Shown: positions 23,978-33,432 of the stretch, piece after piece
Layout of the letters: the number at the start of each line of letters is the position of its first letter
How positions within the stretch are numbered: the stretch's first letter is position 1
Assembly (NCBI RefSeq): GCF_012650175.1
Contig: NZ_JAAILI010000022.1
Span: forward strand, 1 to 64,000
Direction of reading: 5' to 3'
Length of the DNA stretch: 64,000 bases
DNA from: Sphingomonas sp. S2M10
GTDB taxonomy: Bacteria; Pseudomonadota; Alphaproteobacteria; Sphingomonadales; Sphingomonadaceae
Notes under the pieces: model-generated
The model's input: the letters and a program-made list of their open reading frames with translations, nothing else
What the model was told of the DNA's origin: nothing
Database searches by the model: none
Program-made: the position numbers and the translations under genes

Positions 23978-24060
23978 GTCTCTATTCCTCAGTTAAAAGT
24001 CGGGCGGAGCAGTGCGTGTCGCCCTGCCCCGCCCCGATTACGGTTCGATGACGCGGGCGA

Positions 24061-24816
24061 TCAGCCTTCGACGGCTTCCTCGACCGGCGGCTGCTCGGCA
24101 GCACCGAAATCATAGCCCTGCTGCATCAGCGCCTCGCGGCCGCCACGGGTCGCGGCGATGGCGATGGCTTCGCAGTAGAGGCGGATGGCGCGGCTGGCGT
24201 CGTCGTTGCCCGGAACCGGGAACGCGATGCCGTCCGGCGAAACGTTCGAGTCGAGCACCGCGACGACGGGGATGCCGAGCGTGTTGGCTTCCTTGATCGC
24301 CAGCTCTTCCTTGTTCGCGTCGATCACGAACATGATGTCGGGAATGCCTCCCATGTCACGGATGCCGCCGAGCGACAGCTCGAGCTTGTCGCGCTCGCGG
24401 GTGAGCTGCAGCACTTCCTTCTTGGTGAGGCCGTGCGTGTCGCCCGACAGCTGCTCTTCGAGCGTCTTGAGGCGCTTGATCGAGTTGCTGATGGTCTTCC
24501 AGTTGGTGAGCATGCCGCCCAGCCAGCGATGGTTGACGAAGTGCTGGCCCGCACGACGCGCTGCCTCGGCGATCGGCTCCTGCGCCTGGCGCTTGGTGCC
24601 GACGAACAGCACCTTGCCGCCGGCGGCGACGGTGGAGCTGACGAACTCGAGTGCGCGGGCGAACAGCGGAACGGTCTGCGACAGGTCGATGATGTGAACG
24701 CCGTTGCGATCACCGAAGATGTAGGGCTTCATCTTCGGGTTCCAGCGATGGGTCTGGTGACCGAAGTGCGCGCCCGATTCGAGCAGCTGCTGCATGGTGA
24801 CGACGGGTGCCGCCAT
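24061..24816 (-). CDS. rpsB: 30S ribosomal protein S2
   Basis: A 251-residue S2 with the two family signatures [19 protein letters not shown] and [23 protein letters not shown] lies 8 nt before the ATG at 24816, and a reading upstream of it is not conserved-looking. First gene of the translation/envelope operon; its promoter is placed at 24914-24942. Confidence 0.98.
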   Translation of the reverse strand: MAAPVVTMQQLLESGAHFGHQTHRWNPKMKPYIFGDRNGVHIIDLSQTVPLFARALEFVSSTVAAGGKVLFVGTKRQAQEPIAEAARRAGQHFVNHRWLGGMLTNWKTISNSIKRLKTLEEQLSGDTHGLTKKEVLQLTRERDKLELSLGGIRDMGGIPDIMFVIDANKEELAIKEANTLGIPVVAVLDSNVSPDGIAFPVPGNDDASRAIRLYCEAIAIAATRGGREALMQQGYDFGAAEQPPVEEAVEG

Positions 24817-24913
24817 AGGGATAACTCCTTCCGGTTGGTCCTCTGGGAAGCGGGAATTCGGAAGTGCTCCGAACACCGGGTTATGATGCTTCCCATGCGG
24901 GGTTGAGGCGGGC

Positions 24914-24942
24914 CGCTTAGTCGATCTCCCCTGCAGACGCAA
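24914..24942 (-). promoter_or_regulatory. Likely rpsB promoter
   Basis: On the minus strand TTGCGT (24942-24937) and TAAGCG (24919-24914) are separated by 17 bp and lie about 100 bp before the rpsB start. The hexamers resemble the pair seen before rpmE (TTGCGT, 17 bp, TAGGCG), which supports a shared ribosomal promoter type. The -35 is only 4 bp from the first LexA-type box of the divergent gene. Confidence 0.45.
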
Positions 24943-24946
24943 GCTG

Positions 24947-24990
24947 GAACATTATTGGAACATCGCTTGACGCTGGAACAGGAATGGAAC
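24947..24990 (+). promoter_or_regulatory. Two LexA-type SOS boxes and promoter
   Basis: Two direct repeats of the alphaproteobacterial LexA site GAAC-N7-GAAC occur here: GAACATTATTGGAAC (24947-24961) and GAACAGGAATGGAAC (24976-24990). A promoter-like TTGACG (24967-24972) sits between them, with a weak -10 (CATACA, 24990-24995) after a 17-bp spacer. The second box fills the spacer, the classical arrangement for repression. The downstream gene on this strand is the small membrane protein at 25092. Confidence 0.75.
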
Positions 24991-25091
24991 ATACAGCGAT
25001 CAGAACGCGATTGATGGAACAGGCGGGAGTCTCGGCGGTTCGAGGTTCTTGGGTTCCGCTGGGATCGGCGTTGAAGATCAGGAGCCGGGTA

Positions 25092-25313
25092 ATGACTGGA
25101 TTCGCTGTCTTTTTTCTGTTCGGGTCGGCTTTCGCGGCCGCCATCTGGACGCTCTACGTAAGCATTTATCCGCAGCTGCATCGCTTCGCCGAACTGTTCG
25201 GCATGGCGCGACCGGTTGCGCTTCCCGCTCCGTCACCGCGCCTGTCGCGCGTCAGCGTGCGGTCGGTTCCGGCGCGGATGCCGCGTCCCCGCCCGCAACG
25301 CGCAGCCGCCTGA
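25092..25313 (+). CDS. Small single-pass membrane protein, probably SOS-controlled
   Basis: A 73-residue protein with one transmembrane segment (FAVFFLFGSAFAAAIWTLYV, residues 4-23), a short amphipathic stretch (YPQLHRFAELFGMARP) and a Pro/Arg/Ser-rich basic tail. GGAG precedes the ATG by 7 nt. It stands alone behind two LexA-type boxes. Caulobacter uses small LexA-controlled inner-membrane proteins such as SidA to stop division during DNA damage. Size, topology and control match that idea, but no sequence similarity to SidA is claimed. The 3' end overlaps pssA by 62 bp in the opposite direction. Confidence 0.65.
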   Translation: MTGFAVFFLFGSAFAAAIWTLYVSIYPQLHRFAELFGMARPVALPAPSPRLSRVSVRSVPARMPRPRPQRAAA

Positions 25314-26091
25314 TCCGGCGATAGGAACGAACGCTGAACGGAATGCTGGCAAGATAGGCAATCGCGACGATCGCCAACGTCGTCCACGGCGCGGACACCA
25401 AGGCCGCAGCGAGCGCGACCAGCACGGCGATCGCCTCGAAGCGGACATTCTGGCGCAGGCGGATCTTCGGGCCGAAGGTCGCGACGCTGGAGACCATCAG
25501 GATCGCAATCAGCACCGTCCATCCGGCGATGATCGGAGGCTCGCGCGTGAGCGGTTCGCCGGTCCACAACCATAGATACACGGGCGTGAGCGCAAGCGCG
25601 GCCCCGGCAGGCGCTGGAACGCCGGTGAGAAAGCCGGCAGACTTGTGCGGCTGCTCGACAAGGTCGATCTGCGCGTTGAACCGTGCCAGTCGCAGTGCAC
25701 AGAACAGTGCATGGAGCAGCGCGACGAGCCAGCCGAAGCGGCCAAGCGCCTGGAGCGACCAGAGATAGAGGATCAGCGCAGGGGCGACGCCGAACGAGAT
25801 CGCATCGGACAGGCTGTCCAGTTCGGCCCCGAACCGGCTCTCGGCGCGCACGAGCCGGGCGATGCGACCGTCGATGCCGTCCAGCACCGCGGCTGCAAGC
25901 ACCATCAGCACCGCCGCCTCCCAGTTGCCCAGGATGGCGAAGCGGATGCCGGTGAGGCCGGAGCACAAGGCGAGCGCCGTGACCGCATTGGGCAGCACCG
26001 CGCGCAGCGGAATGCCGCGCGGCAGTGCCGGTCCACGTCCTAGGCCACGCCCCCCCAACCCGCGCCGGGTGCGCGGGTGTCGATCGGTCAT
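25252..26091 (-). CDS. pssA: CDP-diacylglycerol-serine O-phosphatidyltransferase
   Basis: A 279-residue membrane enzyme that joins CDP-diacylglycerol and serine to give phosphatidylserine. The CDP-alcohol phosphotransferase motif is perfect at residues 74-96 (DGRIAR, eight residues, G, three residues, D, three residues, D). About six membrane segments follow. The N-terminus is basic and Gly-rich. Its start overlaps the psd stop by 4 bp, so the two consecutive steps to phosphatidylethanolamine are co-translated. Confidence 0.95.
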   Translation of the reverse strand: MTDRHPRTRRGLGGRGLGRGPALPRGIPLRAVLPNAVTALALCSGLTGIRFAILGNWEAAVLMVLAAAVLDGIDGRIARLVRAESRFGAELDSLSDAISFGVAPALILYLWSLQALGRFGWLVALLHALFCALRLARFNAQIDLVEQPHKSAGFLTGVPAPAGAALALTPVYLWLWTGEPLTREPPIIAGWTVLIAILMVSSVATFGPKIRLRQNVRFEAIAVLVALAAALVSAPWTTLAIVAIAYLASIPFSVRSYRRIRRLRVAGGDAASAPEPTAR

Positions 26092-26816
26092 TGCGCCACC
26101 CCGGTGGCGTTCTGGATGTTGCGGCGGGCGATGATCGTCTCGCCGGCGATGGTGCGCTGGCCCAGAATTACCTGGGCGCCATATGCCTCGGGAAGGAACA
26201 CGTCGACGCGACTGCCGAAGCGGATCAGGCCGATGCGCTGGCCGGCAACCACCATGTCGCCCGGCTTGACGAAGGCGACGATGCGCCGCGCGACCAGGCC
26301 GGCGATCTGGGTGAAGCCGATGCGCAGTCCGTCGCGGTCCTCGACCACCATGTGCTGGCGCTCATTCTCGTCGCTCGCCTTGTCGAGATCGGCGTTCATG
26401 AACTTGCCGGAAATGTAGATCACGTGGCGGATGGTGCCGGTGATCGGCGTACGGTTCACATGGACGTCGAACACGCTCATGAAGATCGACACGCGCACCA
26501 TCGGCTCGGTGCCGAGGGCGTGCGGGCCGGCAAGCTCGGGCGGCAGCGGTACCCGCTGGATCATGGTGACGAGGCCGTCGGCGGGGGCGACCAGCACCCC
26601 GTCCTCGACCGGCGTCACCCGCACGGGATCACGGAAGAAGGCGGCGACGCCAAGCGTCAGGAACAGGAGCGGCCAGGTGAGGACGTCCCACACCCACAGG
26701 CTGGCGAGCGCGAACGCGGCGGCGATCAGCACATATTTGCGGCCTTCGGGGTGGATATCGGGGAAACGCCACTTTACCGTCGAGGTACCGACCGGGGGCT
26801 TATCAAGCGATGTCAT
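26088..26816 (-). CDS. psd: Phosphatidylserine decarboxylase, short form
   Basis: A 242-residue proenzyme of the archaeal/short type. It has an N-terminal membrane anchor (two hydrophobic stretches within residues 28-65), the [13 protein letters not shown] segment with catalytic histidine, and the self-cleavage site in [11 protein letters not shown], where the GS pair yields the pyruvoyl group on Ser. The product is phosphatidylethanolamine. Confidence 0.95.
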   Translation of the reverse strand: MTSLDKPPVGTSTVKWRFPDIHPEGRKYVLIAAAFALASLWVWDVLTWPLLFLTLGVAAFFRDPVRVTPVEDGVLVAPADGLVTMIQRVPLPPELAGPHALGTEPMVRVSIFMSVFDVHVNRTPITGTIRHVIYISGKFMNADLDKASDENERQHMVVEDRDGLRIGFTQIAGLVARRIVAFVKPGDMVVAGQRIGLIRFGSRVDVFLPEAYGAQVILGQRTIAGETIIARRNIQNATGVAQ

Positions 26817-27012
26817 GCGCGATGGTGTACTCGCCCGGCCTCGGATTTCCTAGATGCTCCGGCGCTCCGGGAAAATGCGGGGCAACAAAGCGCCTGTCCG
26901 GCGTTGTTGCCTTGCTCAGCATCCGGATCCTTTTCGACGAGGGTCGCTTGCATATCTGGCGGATTTTGCGCAACCGATGTCGCAGAAGCGTCATATTTTC
27001 GTAAGGAAGCCA

Positions 27013-27636
27013 ATGCCCCCTTCGACCGCCACCGCAAAACGCCGGAGCGCCCGTCGCACCCGCCCGGCCGGTGTGCCCTCGCCGACAATGTTCTTCCTGC
27101 AGCAATTCCTCAAGCGCCCGGTGATGGTCGGCGCGGTCGCCCAATCGTCGGGCCGGCTGATTCGCCGCATGCTGAGCAAGGTCGATTGGGCGAACACCAA
27201 GCTGTTCGTCGAATATGGTCCCGGCGTCGGCACGTTCAGCCGCCCGATCCTTGAGCGCCTCGGTGCCGACGGCAAGCTGATCGTGATCGATACCAACCCC
27301 GATTTCATCCGCTATCTGCGCCAGACGATCGACGATCCGCGCTTCGTGGCGGTGCTTGGATCGGCGGCCGACGTTCAGAAGATCGTGCGCGACAACGGAT
27401 TTGCGCATGCCGACTATATTGCCTCGGGGCTGCCCTTCTCGACGCTGCCCGACGGTATCGGTGATGCGATCGCAAGGGCGACGCGCGAGATCCTGCGCCC
27501 GGGCGGTGCGTTCCTGGTATATCAGTACAACCCCAATGTGCAGAACTTCCTGACACCGCATTGGGATCATATCGAGCACGAGATGGAGTGGTGGAACATC
27601 CCGCCGGCCCAGCTTTGGTGGGCATGGAAAGACTGA
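27013..27636 (+). CDS. SAM-dependent methyltransferase, phospholipid N-methyltransferase-like
   Basis: A 207-residue class I methyltransferase. After a basic N-terminus (TATAKRRSARRTRP) comes FFLQQFLKRPVMVGAVAQSSG, then motif I FVEYGPGVGTFSRPIL and the Asp strand LIVIDTNPDF. Size and the amphipathic N-terminus fit PmtA of the Rhodobacter/Sphingomonas type, which methylates phosphatidylethanolamine toward phosphatidylcholine. The location next to psd and pssA supports that. The start at 27013 follows AAGGA; in-frame ATGs at 26977 and 26854 are less well supported. Confidence 0.75.
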   Translation: MPPSTATAKRRSARRTRPAGVPSPTMFFLQQFLKRPVMVGAVAQSSGRLIRRMLSKVDWANTKLFVEYGPGVGTFSRPILERLGADGKLIVIDTNPDFIRYLRQTIDDPRFVAVLGSAADVQKIVRDNGFAHADYIASGLPFSTLPDGIGDAIARATREILRPGGAFLVYQYNPNVQNFLTPHWDHIEHEMEWWNIPPAQLWWAWKD

Positions 27637-27654
27637 GCCTTTCGACGCCACACC

Positions 27655-27691
27655 AAAAAAGGCGACCAGGCGCTTGCCTGGCCGCCTTTTT
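27655..27691. terminator. Bidirectional terminator
   Basis: A stem (GGCG, one mismatch, CCAGGC with GCCTGG, CGCC) flanked by AAAAAA on the left and TTTTT on the right lies between the convergent methyltransferase and manD genes. It can end transcription from both sides. Confidence 0.85.
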
Positions 27692-27736
27692 CTTGGTCCG
27701 CGCGGCGGAGCGGCGGCAGCGCCACCCCGGCCCGGA

Positions 27737-28945
27737 TCACCAGTTCCACATCGTCCCATCTTCGAGGCGGGCGACCGGCAGATAGGCCGGCTTGTACGGA
27801 TATTTGGCCGCGAGATCCTCGTCGATGTCGACGCCGTGGCCGGGCGCCTCACCGCAGAACAGATAGCCCTTGTCGAAATGATAGTCGTGCGGGAACACCG
27901 CGTCGGTTTCGTCGGAGTGCCGCATATATTCCTGGATGCCGAAGTTCGGGACCCAGGTGTCGAAATGGAGCGCGCAGCCCATCGTGACGGGTGAGAGATC
28001 GGTGGCGCCGTGGCAGCCGGTGCGAACCTGGTACAGGCTGGCGAGATCGGCCAGGCGGCGCAGATGGGTCAGTCCGCCGGCACCCACCACGGTCGCGCGC
28101 AGATAATCGATCAGCTGGTTCTGGATCAGGTCCTTGGCGTCCCAGATCGTGTTGAAGATCTCGCCCACCGCCAGCGGGGTGACAGTGTGCTGGCGGATCA
28201 GCTTGAACGCTTCCTGGTTCTCGGCCGGAGTCACGTCCTCCAGCCAGAAGAGTTGATAGGGCTCGAGCATCTTGCCGAGATTTGCGGCTTCCTGCGGCGT
28301 GTAGCGGTGATGGCCGTCGTGCAGCAGGTGATGGTCGAAGCCATAGGTCGCGCGCAGCTTCTCGAACAGCTTGGGCACATAGTTGAGCGCCTTGCGCGTA
28401 TCCCAGCCGGTGACGGAGGGCAGCGCCGCATCGGCGGGCTCGTAATACATGGTGCCGCGACCCACGCCATATGCATCCTTGATGCCCGGTACGCCGGTCT
28501 GCGCGCGGATCGCCTTGTAGCCGAGATCGATATATTTGCCGACTGCGTCCACGGTCTGCTCGATGTCGGCGCCATTGGCATGGCCATAGACCATCACGCC
28601 GTCCCGGCTGCGGCCGCCGAGCAACTGGTAGACCGGCATGCCAGCCATCTTGCCCTTGATGTCCCACAGCGCCATGTCGACCGCGGCGATGGCCCGCATC
28701 GTCACCGGACCCCGCCGCCAATAGGCACCCCGATAGAGATATTGCCAGATGTCCTCGATCCGGCGCGGATCCATGCCGATCAGGCAGGGGATGACGTGAT
28801 CCTCGAGATACGAGACCACCGCAAGCTCACGACCGTTGAGCGTACCGTCGCCAATTCCGTACACGCCTTGATCCGTGTGGATCTTCAGGGTCACGAAATT
28901 GCGACCGGGACAGGTTACGATCACCTTCGCCGAGACGATCTTCAT
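27737..28945 (-). CDS. manD: D-mannonate dehydratase (enolase superfamily)
   Basis: A 402-residue enzyme that removes water from D-mannonate to give 2-keto-3-deoxy-D-gluconate. Length and sequence match the characterised Novosphingobium ManD very closely. Metal ligands fall at Asp210 (HDGHH), Glu236 (WLEDV) and Glu262 (VGEIF). The catalytic Tyr159 (KDAYGVG) and His212 are present, as expected for the high-activity group. GAGGT lies 6 nt before the ATG. No other hexuronate gene is nearby, so its substrate supply is encoded elsewhere. Confidence 0.93.
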   Translation of the reverse strand: MKIVSAKVIVTCPGRNFVTLKIHTDQGVYGIGDGTLNGRELAVVSYLEDHVIPCLIGMDPRRIEDIWQYLYRGAYWRRGPVTMRAIAAVDMALWDIKGKMAGMPVYQLLGGRSRDGVMVYGHANGADIEQTVDAVGKYIDLGYKAIRAQTGVPGIKDAYGVGRGTMYYEPADAALPSVTGWDTRKALNYVPKLFEKLRATYGFDHHLLHDGHHRYTPQEAANLGKMLEPYQLFWLEDVTPAENQEAFKLIRQHTVTPLAVGEIFNTIWDAKDLIQNQLIDYLRATVVGAGGLTHLRRLADLASLYQVRTGCHGATDLSPVTMGCALHFDTWVPNFGIQEYMRHSDETDAVFPHDYHFDKGYLFCGEAPGHGVDIDEDLAAKYPYKPAYLPVARLEDGTMWNW

Positions 28946-28976
28946 CGAGCTACCTCAATAGGCTGGTTGTTGCCTC

Positions 28977-29029
28977 TGGCCTGACCAATAGCAGCGCTTC
29001 TGTCAAGAGCCGCGCGATTGGCCAGACCT
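28977..29029 (-). promoter_or_regulatory. manD upstream region with two GntR-like half-palindromes
   Basis: Upstream of manD two sites resemble the FadR/GntR operator TGGTC-N-GACCA: TGGCCTGACCA (28977-28987) and TGGCCAGACCT (29019-29029). A perfect -35 (TTGACA on the minus strand, 29006-29001) lies between them, though a matching -10 is not clear. A GntR-type regulator of uronate catabolism would be the natural ligand; none is encoded in this window. Confidence 0.35.
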
Positions 29030-29104
29030 CCGGAACTTACCCTATCGACAGCTTTCTAAGCTTTTATCAACGCCGCACTTCCTGCGGCGCTTCGCGCAGC
29101 GCGG

Positions 29105-29902
29105 TTAGAAGGCAGGCTTGCCGAACGCCTGCCGGACGACCGGATGGCTGCTGCTGAGCCCGCCATCGACCGCGATCGCCTGCCCATTGATGTAGCTTGC
29201 CGCATCGGATGCGAGAAACAACGCCACCTCGGCGATTTCCTCCGGCCGCCCCGCCCGGCGCAGCGGATTGAGCTGACCGAGCTTCTCCTCCTTGCCCTGT
29301 TCGCGCGCATAGTCGAACGCGCGCTGCGTCATGCCCGTCTCGATCAGCCCTGGACAAATCGCGTTAACCCGCACGCCGGAGGTGGCGAGTTGCTGCGCCG
29401 CGGTCTGCACCAGGCTGATGACGCCCGCCTTGGAGGCGGAATAGGGCGTCCCGCCCGCCCCGGAGCGCAGGCCGGCGACGCTGGCCGTGCACAGGATTGC
29501 GCCGCCGCCCCTCTCGACGATGCGCGGCGCCGCATGCTTGATGGCAAGCGCGGGACCGATCAGATTCACTCGCAGAACCTCTGCCCAAAGCTCTGCGCTT
29601 GCGTCAAGAATCCCGGCGGTGCCGCCGGAAATGCCGGCATTGGCGTAGAAGATGTCAATCCCGCCGAAGCGCTCGCAGGCTGTCTCGACGAGACGCTCGA
29701 CATCGGCCTCTTCCCCAGCATCCAGCGTGACCGCCAGCGAGTGCGGCAATCCTGCCACGCTGTCGTGGACGTCCGGAGAACGATCCGCCGCGACGACGGT
29801 GGCGCCCTGCGTCGCGAAGGCGCGGACCGTCGCGCGCCCGATTCCCGACGCGGCACCAGTCACCACAGCGACCTTGCCCGTGAAGCGCGCCCCGTCGCTC
29901 AT
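29105..29902 (-). CDS. SDR-family oxidoreductase
   Basis: A 265-residue short-chain dehydrogenase. Motifs: [16 protein letters not shown] (cofactor loop), AADRS after the second strand, YANAGISGG, the catalytic Ser in CTASVAG, and YSASKAG with the Tyr-Lys pair, then [10 protein letters not shown]. Arg after AAD suggests a preference that could include NADP, but this is weak. The ATG overlaps the stop of the phosphotransferase gene as ATGA. Last gene of the acyl-CoA dehydrogenase operon; probably oxidises a 3-hydroxyacyl or alcohol intermediate. Confidence 0.9.
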   Translation of the reverse strand: MSDGARFTGKVAVVTGAASGIGRATVRAFATQGATVVAADRSPDVHDSVAGLPHSLAVTLDAGEEADVERLVETACERFGGIDIFYANAGISGGTAGILDASAELWAEVLRVNLIGPALAIKHAAPRIVERGGGAILCTASVAGLRSGAGGTPYSASKAGVISLVQTAAQQLATSGVRVNAICPGLIETGMTQRAFDYAREQGKEEKLGQLNPLRRAGRPEEIAEVALFLASDAASYINGQAIAVDGGLSSSHPVVRQAFGKPAF

Positions 29903-30915
29903 GCCCCTGCCCTTTGCGCGAAATGCCATGCTGCCGCCGCCAGCCCGGGCAGGCGCGCCACCGTGCTTGCAGCCTGGGCGCTCGAGGCATTGCCGTCGAG
30001 CATCCGCTTCTTGATCCCCTGAACGATGCCGGTGAGGCGGAAAAGATTATAGGCGAAATACCAGTCGAGGTCCGGAACCCCCTCGCGTCCCGTCGCCGCG
30101 CAGTAGCGCGCCACCATCGCCTCGATTGTCGGAATGCCGGTATGCGGACCCGCGAGCCCCTTCACACCGGAGCGCCCCTCCGGTTCGGTCACCCAATTCA
30201 TCAGGAAATAGGAAAAATCGGCCAACGGATCGCCCAGCGTCGACAATTCCCAGTCAAGCACCGCCAGCACCTGCGGACGATCATCGGCGAAGATCATGTT
30301 ATCGATGCGATAATCGCCATGGACGATGCTGACCTGCGTCTGCGGCGGCACCGTGCGCGGCAGGAAGGCGATCAGCGCCTCCACCTCGGGTAGATCGTCG
30401 GTCTGGCTGGCACGATACTGGCGGGTCCAGCGCTCGACCTGACGGGCAAAGTAGTTGCCGGGCTTGCCATAATCGCTCAGTCCCACGGATTCCGGCTCGA
30501 TCCGGTGGAGCGCGGCCAGCGTATCGACGATCGCCTCGTAGATCGCCGTTCGCTCGGCGGGGGCCATGCCGGGCAGCGAGCCGTCCCACAAGGTTCGCCC
30601 ATCGACCAATTCCATCAGATAGAAGGGCGCGCCGATCACCTGGCGATCCTCGCACAGCGCATAGGGCCGCGCGACCGGAAAGCCGGCAGGATGCAGTGCG
30701 GCGATCAGCCGATATTCGCGTTCCACCGCATGCGCCGAAGGCAGGATCGTGCCAAACGGCTTGCGGCGAAGCACATAGTTGCCGCTTTCGTTTTCAACGC
30801 GGTACGTAGGATTGCTCTGCCCACCTGGGAACTTGGCGACCGCCACTTTCCCGGTAAACCCGGGCACGTTCGCCGCTGCCCAGGCGGCAAGCCGGGTCTC
30901 GTCGAGGTCGCTCAT
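29899..30915 (-). CDS. APH-type phosphotransferase linked to acyl-CoA dehydrogenase
   Basis: A 338-residue kinase-like protein. [12 protein letters not shown] is the nucleotide loop, VLRRKP carries the ATP-binding Lys, [12 protein letters not shown] is the catalytic loop and [11 protein letters not shown] the metal-binding motif. This is the form fused to acyl-CoA dehydrogenases in ACAD10/ACAD11, where it phosphorylates 4-hydroxyacyl-CoA during catabolism of hydroxy fatty acids. Here it is encoded two genes away from an acyl-CoA dehydrogenase. Antibiotic resistance is not implied. Confidence 0.9.
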   Translation of the reverse strand: MSDLDETRLAAWAAANVPGFTGKVAVAKFPGGQSNPTYRVENESGNYVLRRKPFGTILPSAHAVEREYRLIAALHPAGFPVARPYALCEDRQVIGAPFYLMELVDGRTLWDGSLPGMAPAERTAIYEAIVDTLAALHRIEPESVGLSDYGKPGNYFARQVERWTRQYRASQTDDLPEVEALIAFLPRTVPPQTQVSIVHGDYRIDNMIFADDRPQVLAVLDWELSTLGDPLADFSYFLMNWVTEPEGRSGVKGLAGPHTGIPTIEAMVARYCAATGREGVPDLDWYFAYNLFRLTGIVQGIKKRMLDGNASSAQAASTVARLPGLAAAAWHFAQRAGA

Positions 30916-31997
30916 GCGAATTCGATCACCGAGCGGACGCTGGTGCCCTGGCGCAACTTGTCGAGCGCGTCGTTGACCTGCGGCAGTCTAATCCGGTCGG
31001 CCACCATGGTATCCAGGTCCAGCCGCCCTTCGAGATAATGCTGCACCAGTCGGGGCATGTCGATCGGAAAGCGCGTGCTGCCGAGCAGCGACCCCTGGAT
31101 CCGCTTGCCGGTGAGGAAGCTGGGTCCCGGCAGGCTCACCGACTGCCCCGGCGCGATCATGCCGAGGATCGTCGCGGTGCCGCCGCGCCGCAGGATCTGC
31201 CAGGCAAGTTCGGCAGTGGCGGGCCGCCCGACGGCTTCGATCGCATAATGGACCCCGCCGCCGCTGGTTGCCAGGATCTGCTTCGCCACGCCGTCGGCCA
31301 TCGGGTCGAAGCTGTGGGTGGCGCCCATCTTCTCGGCGAGCGCGCGCTTCTCGGGCACCGGATCGAGCGCAAGGATCTGCCCGGCGCCGGCGATCTTGGC
31401 GGCGTTGATCGCGGCAAGGCCGATCCCGCCCGCGCCGATCACCGCCACGCTCTCGCCGGGACGCAGCCGACTGTCGTTGAAGATCGAGCCCGCGCCGGTG
31501 ATCACCGCGCAGCCGAGCAGCGCCGCGCGATCCAGCGGCATCTCCTTGCTGATCGCGACACACGCATTCTCGTGCACCAGCATCATCTCGGCGAAGGCGG
31601 AAAGGTTGAGAAACGGCGCCAGCGGGGTGCCGCCCGCGAGCTTCAGCCGGGGCTCGACGTCCGGCGGGCGCCGCGTCGAGGGATCAACGCAGAGCGAGGG
31701 CCGTCCCGTCACGCACATTTCGCAGGCGCCGCAGAATACGGTGAGGAAGGTGACGACATGGTCGCCGGGCCGGAGGTGCGCGACGTCCGATCCCACCGCC
31801 TCCACTATGCCTGCCGCCTCATGGCCCGGCACGGTCGGGACCGGGTGTGGAAAGGCACCGTCGACGAAATGAAGGTCGGAGCGGCATACGCCGACCGCCG
31901 CGGTGCGGATCAGCACCTCGCGCGGGCCCGGTTTGGAAACCACCACCTCCTCCAGGACGAGCGGCGTCTTGGCTTCGAACAGGACGGCTGCTTTCAT
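30912..31997 (-). CDS. Zinc-dependent alcohol dehydrogenase
   Basis: A 361-residue medium-chain dehydrogenase. Catalytic zinc ligands are in VGVCRSDLH and GHEAAGIVEAVG; the structural-zinc loop is CGACEMCVTGRPSLC with four Cys. The Rossmann loop VIGAGGIGLAAINAA is followed by LALDPVPEKR, with Asp favouring NAD. AGGAGGG lies 6 nt before the ATG. The protein resembles class III/benzyl alcohol dehydrogenases; the substrate is probably an alcohol generated in the same lipid-catabolic operon. Confidence 0.9.
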   Translation of the reverse strand: MKAAVLFEAKTPLVLEEVVVSKPGPREVLIRTAAVGVCRSDLHFVDGAFPHPVPTVPGHEAAGIVEAVGSDVAHLRPGDHVVTFLTVFCGACEMCVTGRPSLCVDPSTRRPPDVEPRLKLAGGTPLAPFLNLSAFAEMMLVHENACVAISKEMPLDRAALLGCAVITGAGSIFNDSRLRPGESVAVIGAGGIGLAAINAAKIAGAGQILALDPVPEKRALAEKMGATHSFDPMADGVAKQILATSGGGVHYAIEAVGRPATAELAWQILRRGGTATILGMIAPGQSVSLPGPSFLTGKRIQGSLLGSTRFPIDMPRLVQHYLEGRLDLDTMVADRIRLPQVNDALDKLRQGTSVRSVIEFA

Positions 31998-32008
31998 GCC
32001 TATCCCTC

Positions 32009-33292
32009 CTAGCGGCTGGCGCCGAGGTCGCCGGACGACGCGCGATCCGCCTTGAGATCGGCATATTTCCCGAACTCCGCGCGGGCGATCGCGCGGGCAT
32101 GGACCTCGTCCGGCCCGTCGGCGAGCCGCAGCGTACGGATGCCGCCCCAATTGTACGCGAGGTCCAAATCGTCGCTTACCCCTGCCCCGCCATGCGCCTG
32201 GATGGCGTCGTCGAGGATCTGCAGCGCCATCGCCGGCGCCTGCACCTTGATCATCGCGATCTCGAGCTGCGCGGCCTTGTTGCCCGCCTTGTCCATCATG
32301 TCGGCGGCCTTGAGGCAGAGCAGCCGCGTCATCTCGATGTCGATCCGCGCACGCGCGACGCGCTGCTCCCAGATCGAATGGTCGGCGATGCGCTTGCCAA
32401 AGGCGACGCGGCTGACGAGGCGCTTGGCCATCGCCCCGATCGCCTCTTCCGCCACGCCGATGGTGCGCATGCAGTGATGGATCCGGCCGGGCCCGAGCCG
32501 GCCTTGCGCGATCTCGAACCCCCGCCCTTCGCCGAGCAGCAGATTCTCCGCCGGCACGCGCACGTCGCGCAGCACGATCTCGGCATGGCCGTGCGGCGCG
32601 TGGTCATACCCGAACACCGAAAGCATCCGCTCGATGGTCACGCCGGGGGTGTCGAGCGGCACCAGGATCATGCTCTGCTGGGCGTGCTTGGCGGCGCCGA
32701 AATCGGTCTTGCCCATCAGGATGGCGATCTTGCAGCGCGGATCGCCCGCGCCCGAGGACCACCATTTGCGCCCGTTGATCACATAATGATCGCCGTCGCG
32801 CTCGATCCGCGTCTCGATATTCGTCGCATCGGACGAGGCGACTGCGGGCTCGGTCATCAGGAAGGCCGAGCGGATCTCGCCCTGCATCAGCGGTGCCAGC
32901 CAGGCGTCCTTCTGGTCGCGCGTGCCGTAACGGTGGAGCACTTCCATGTTACCGGTATCGGGCGCCGAGCAGTTGAACACCTCCGACGCCCAGCCAACCC
33001 GACCCATCTCCTCCGCGCACAGTGCATATTCCAGATTGGTGAGCTGCTCGCCCTCGAACACGAAGCTGTCGTCGACATGGGGACGGCCGGACTGGGGCGG
33101 CATGAAGAAATTCCAGAGGCCTGCGGCCTTGGCGCGCGCCTTCACCGCCTCCAGCACCGGATTGACCGCCCAGCGATCCCCCGCGGCGGCTGCCGCACGA
33201 TACTCGGCCTCGCGCGGCCGGATCTCGGCGTCGATGAAGGCCTTCACCCGGTCGCGGAAATGGGTTTCGCGCGCGTTCAGCGTGAAGTCCAT
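32009..33292 (-). CDS. Acyl-CoA dehydrogenase, ACAD11-like
   Basis: A 427-residue FAD-dependent dehydrogenase and first gene of the operon. It contains [19 protein letters not shown] (FAD/substrate segment), [15 protein letters not shown] and [20 protein letters not shown] near the C-terminus. Its sequence is of the ACAD10/11 type that normally cooperates with the APH-like kinase two genes on. GGAG lies 9 nt before the ATG. It faces the TetR regulator over a 140-bp gap containing a palindrome. Confidence 0.92.
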   Translation of the reverse strand: MDFTLNARETHFRDRVKAFIDAEIRPREAEYRAAAAAGDRWAVNPVLEAVKARAKAAGLWNFFMPPQSGRPHVDDSFVFEGEQLTNLEYALCAEEMGRVGWASEVFNCSAPDTGNMEVLHRYGTRDQKDAWLAPLMQGEIRSAFLMTEPAVASSDATNIETRIERDGDHYVINGRKWWSSGAGDPRCKIAILMGKTDFGAAKHAQQSMILVPLDTPGVTIERMLSVFGYDHAPHGHAEIVLRDVRVPAENLLLGEGRGFEIAQGRLGPGRIHHCMRTIGVAEEAIGAMAKRLVSRVAFGKRIADHSIWEQRVARARIDIEMTRLLCLKAADMMDKAGNKAAQLEIAMIKVQAPAMALQILDDAIQAHGGAGVSDDLDLAYNWGGIRTLRLADGPDEVHARAIARAEFGKYADLKADRASSGDLGASR

Positions 33293-33336
33293 GGCATCGC
33301 TCTCCTGTCATTCGTTGCCCCGAGCCTAGCCCGTAC

Positions 33337-33347
33337 CCGATATTCGG
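33337..33347. promoter_or_regulatory. Palindrome in the acyl-CoA dehydrogenase/tetR gap, candidate operator
   Basis: CCGATATTCGG (CCGA-TAT-TCGG) lies 45 bp before the dehydrogenase and 86 bp before the tetR start. A divergent, TetR-flanked position makes it a reasonable operator for the double-domain TetR protein. Only this short palindrome supports it. Confidence 0.35.
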
Positions 33348-33432
33348 TAAAGGGTCGCCGCCGATCAAAATCACGACATACCCATATCAAAAAACCGTTT
33401 TGGCGCGCGGCGGAAACGGCTAAGCTGGCGCG

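Noticed and set aside
25003-25020. Third pair of GAAC words next to the LexA boxes
   Set aside because: The spacing between the words is 10 nt, not 7, so it does not fit the LexA site; only two boxes were called.
29899-30915. Aminoglycoside or macrolide resistance gene
   Set aside because: The APH fold is present, but the sequence is of the ACAD10/11-associated type and lies in an acyl-CoA dehydrogenase operon.
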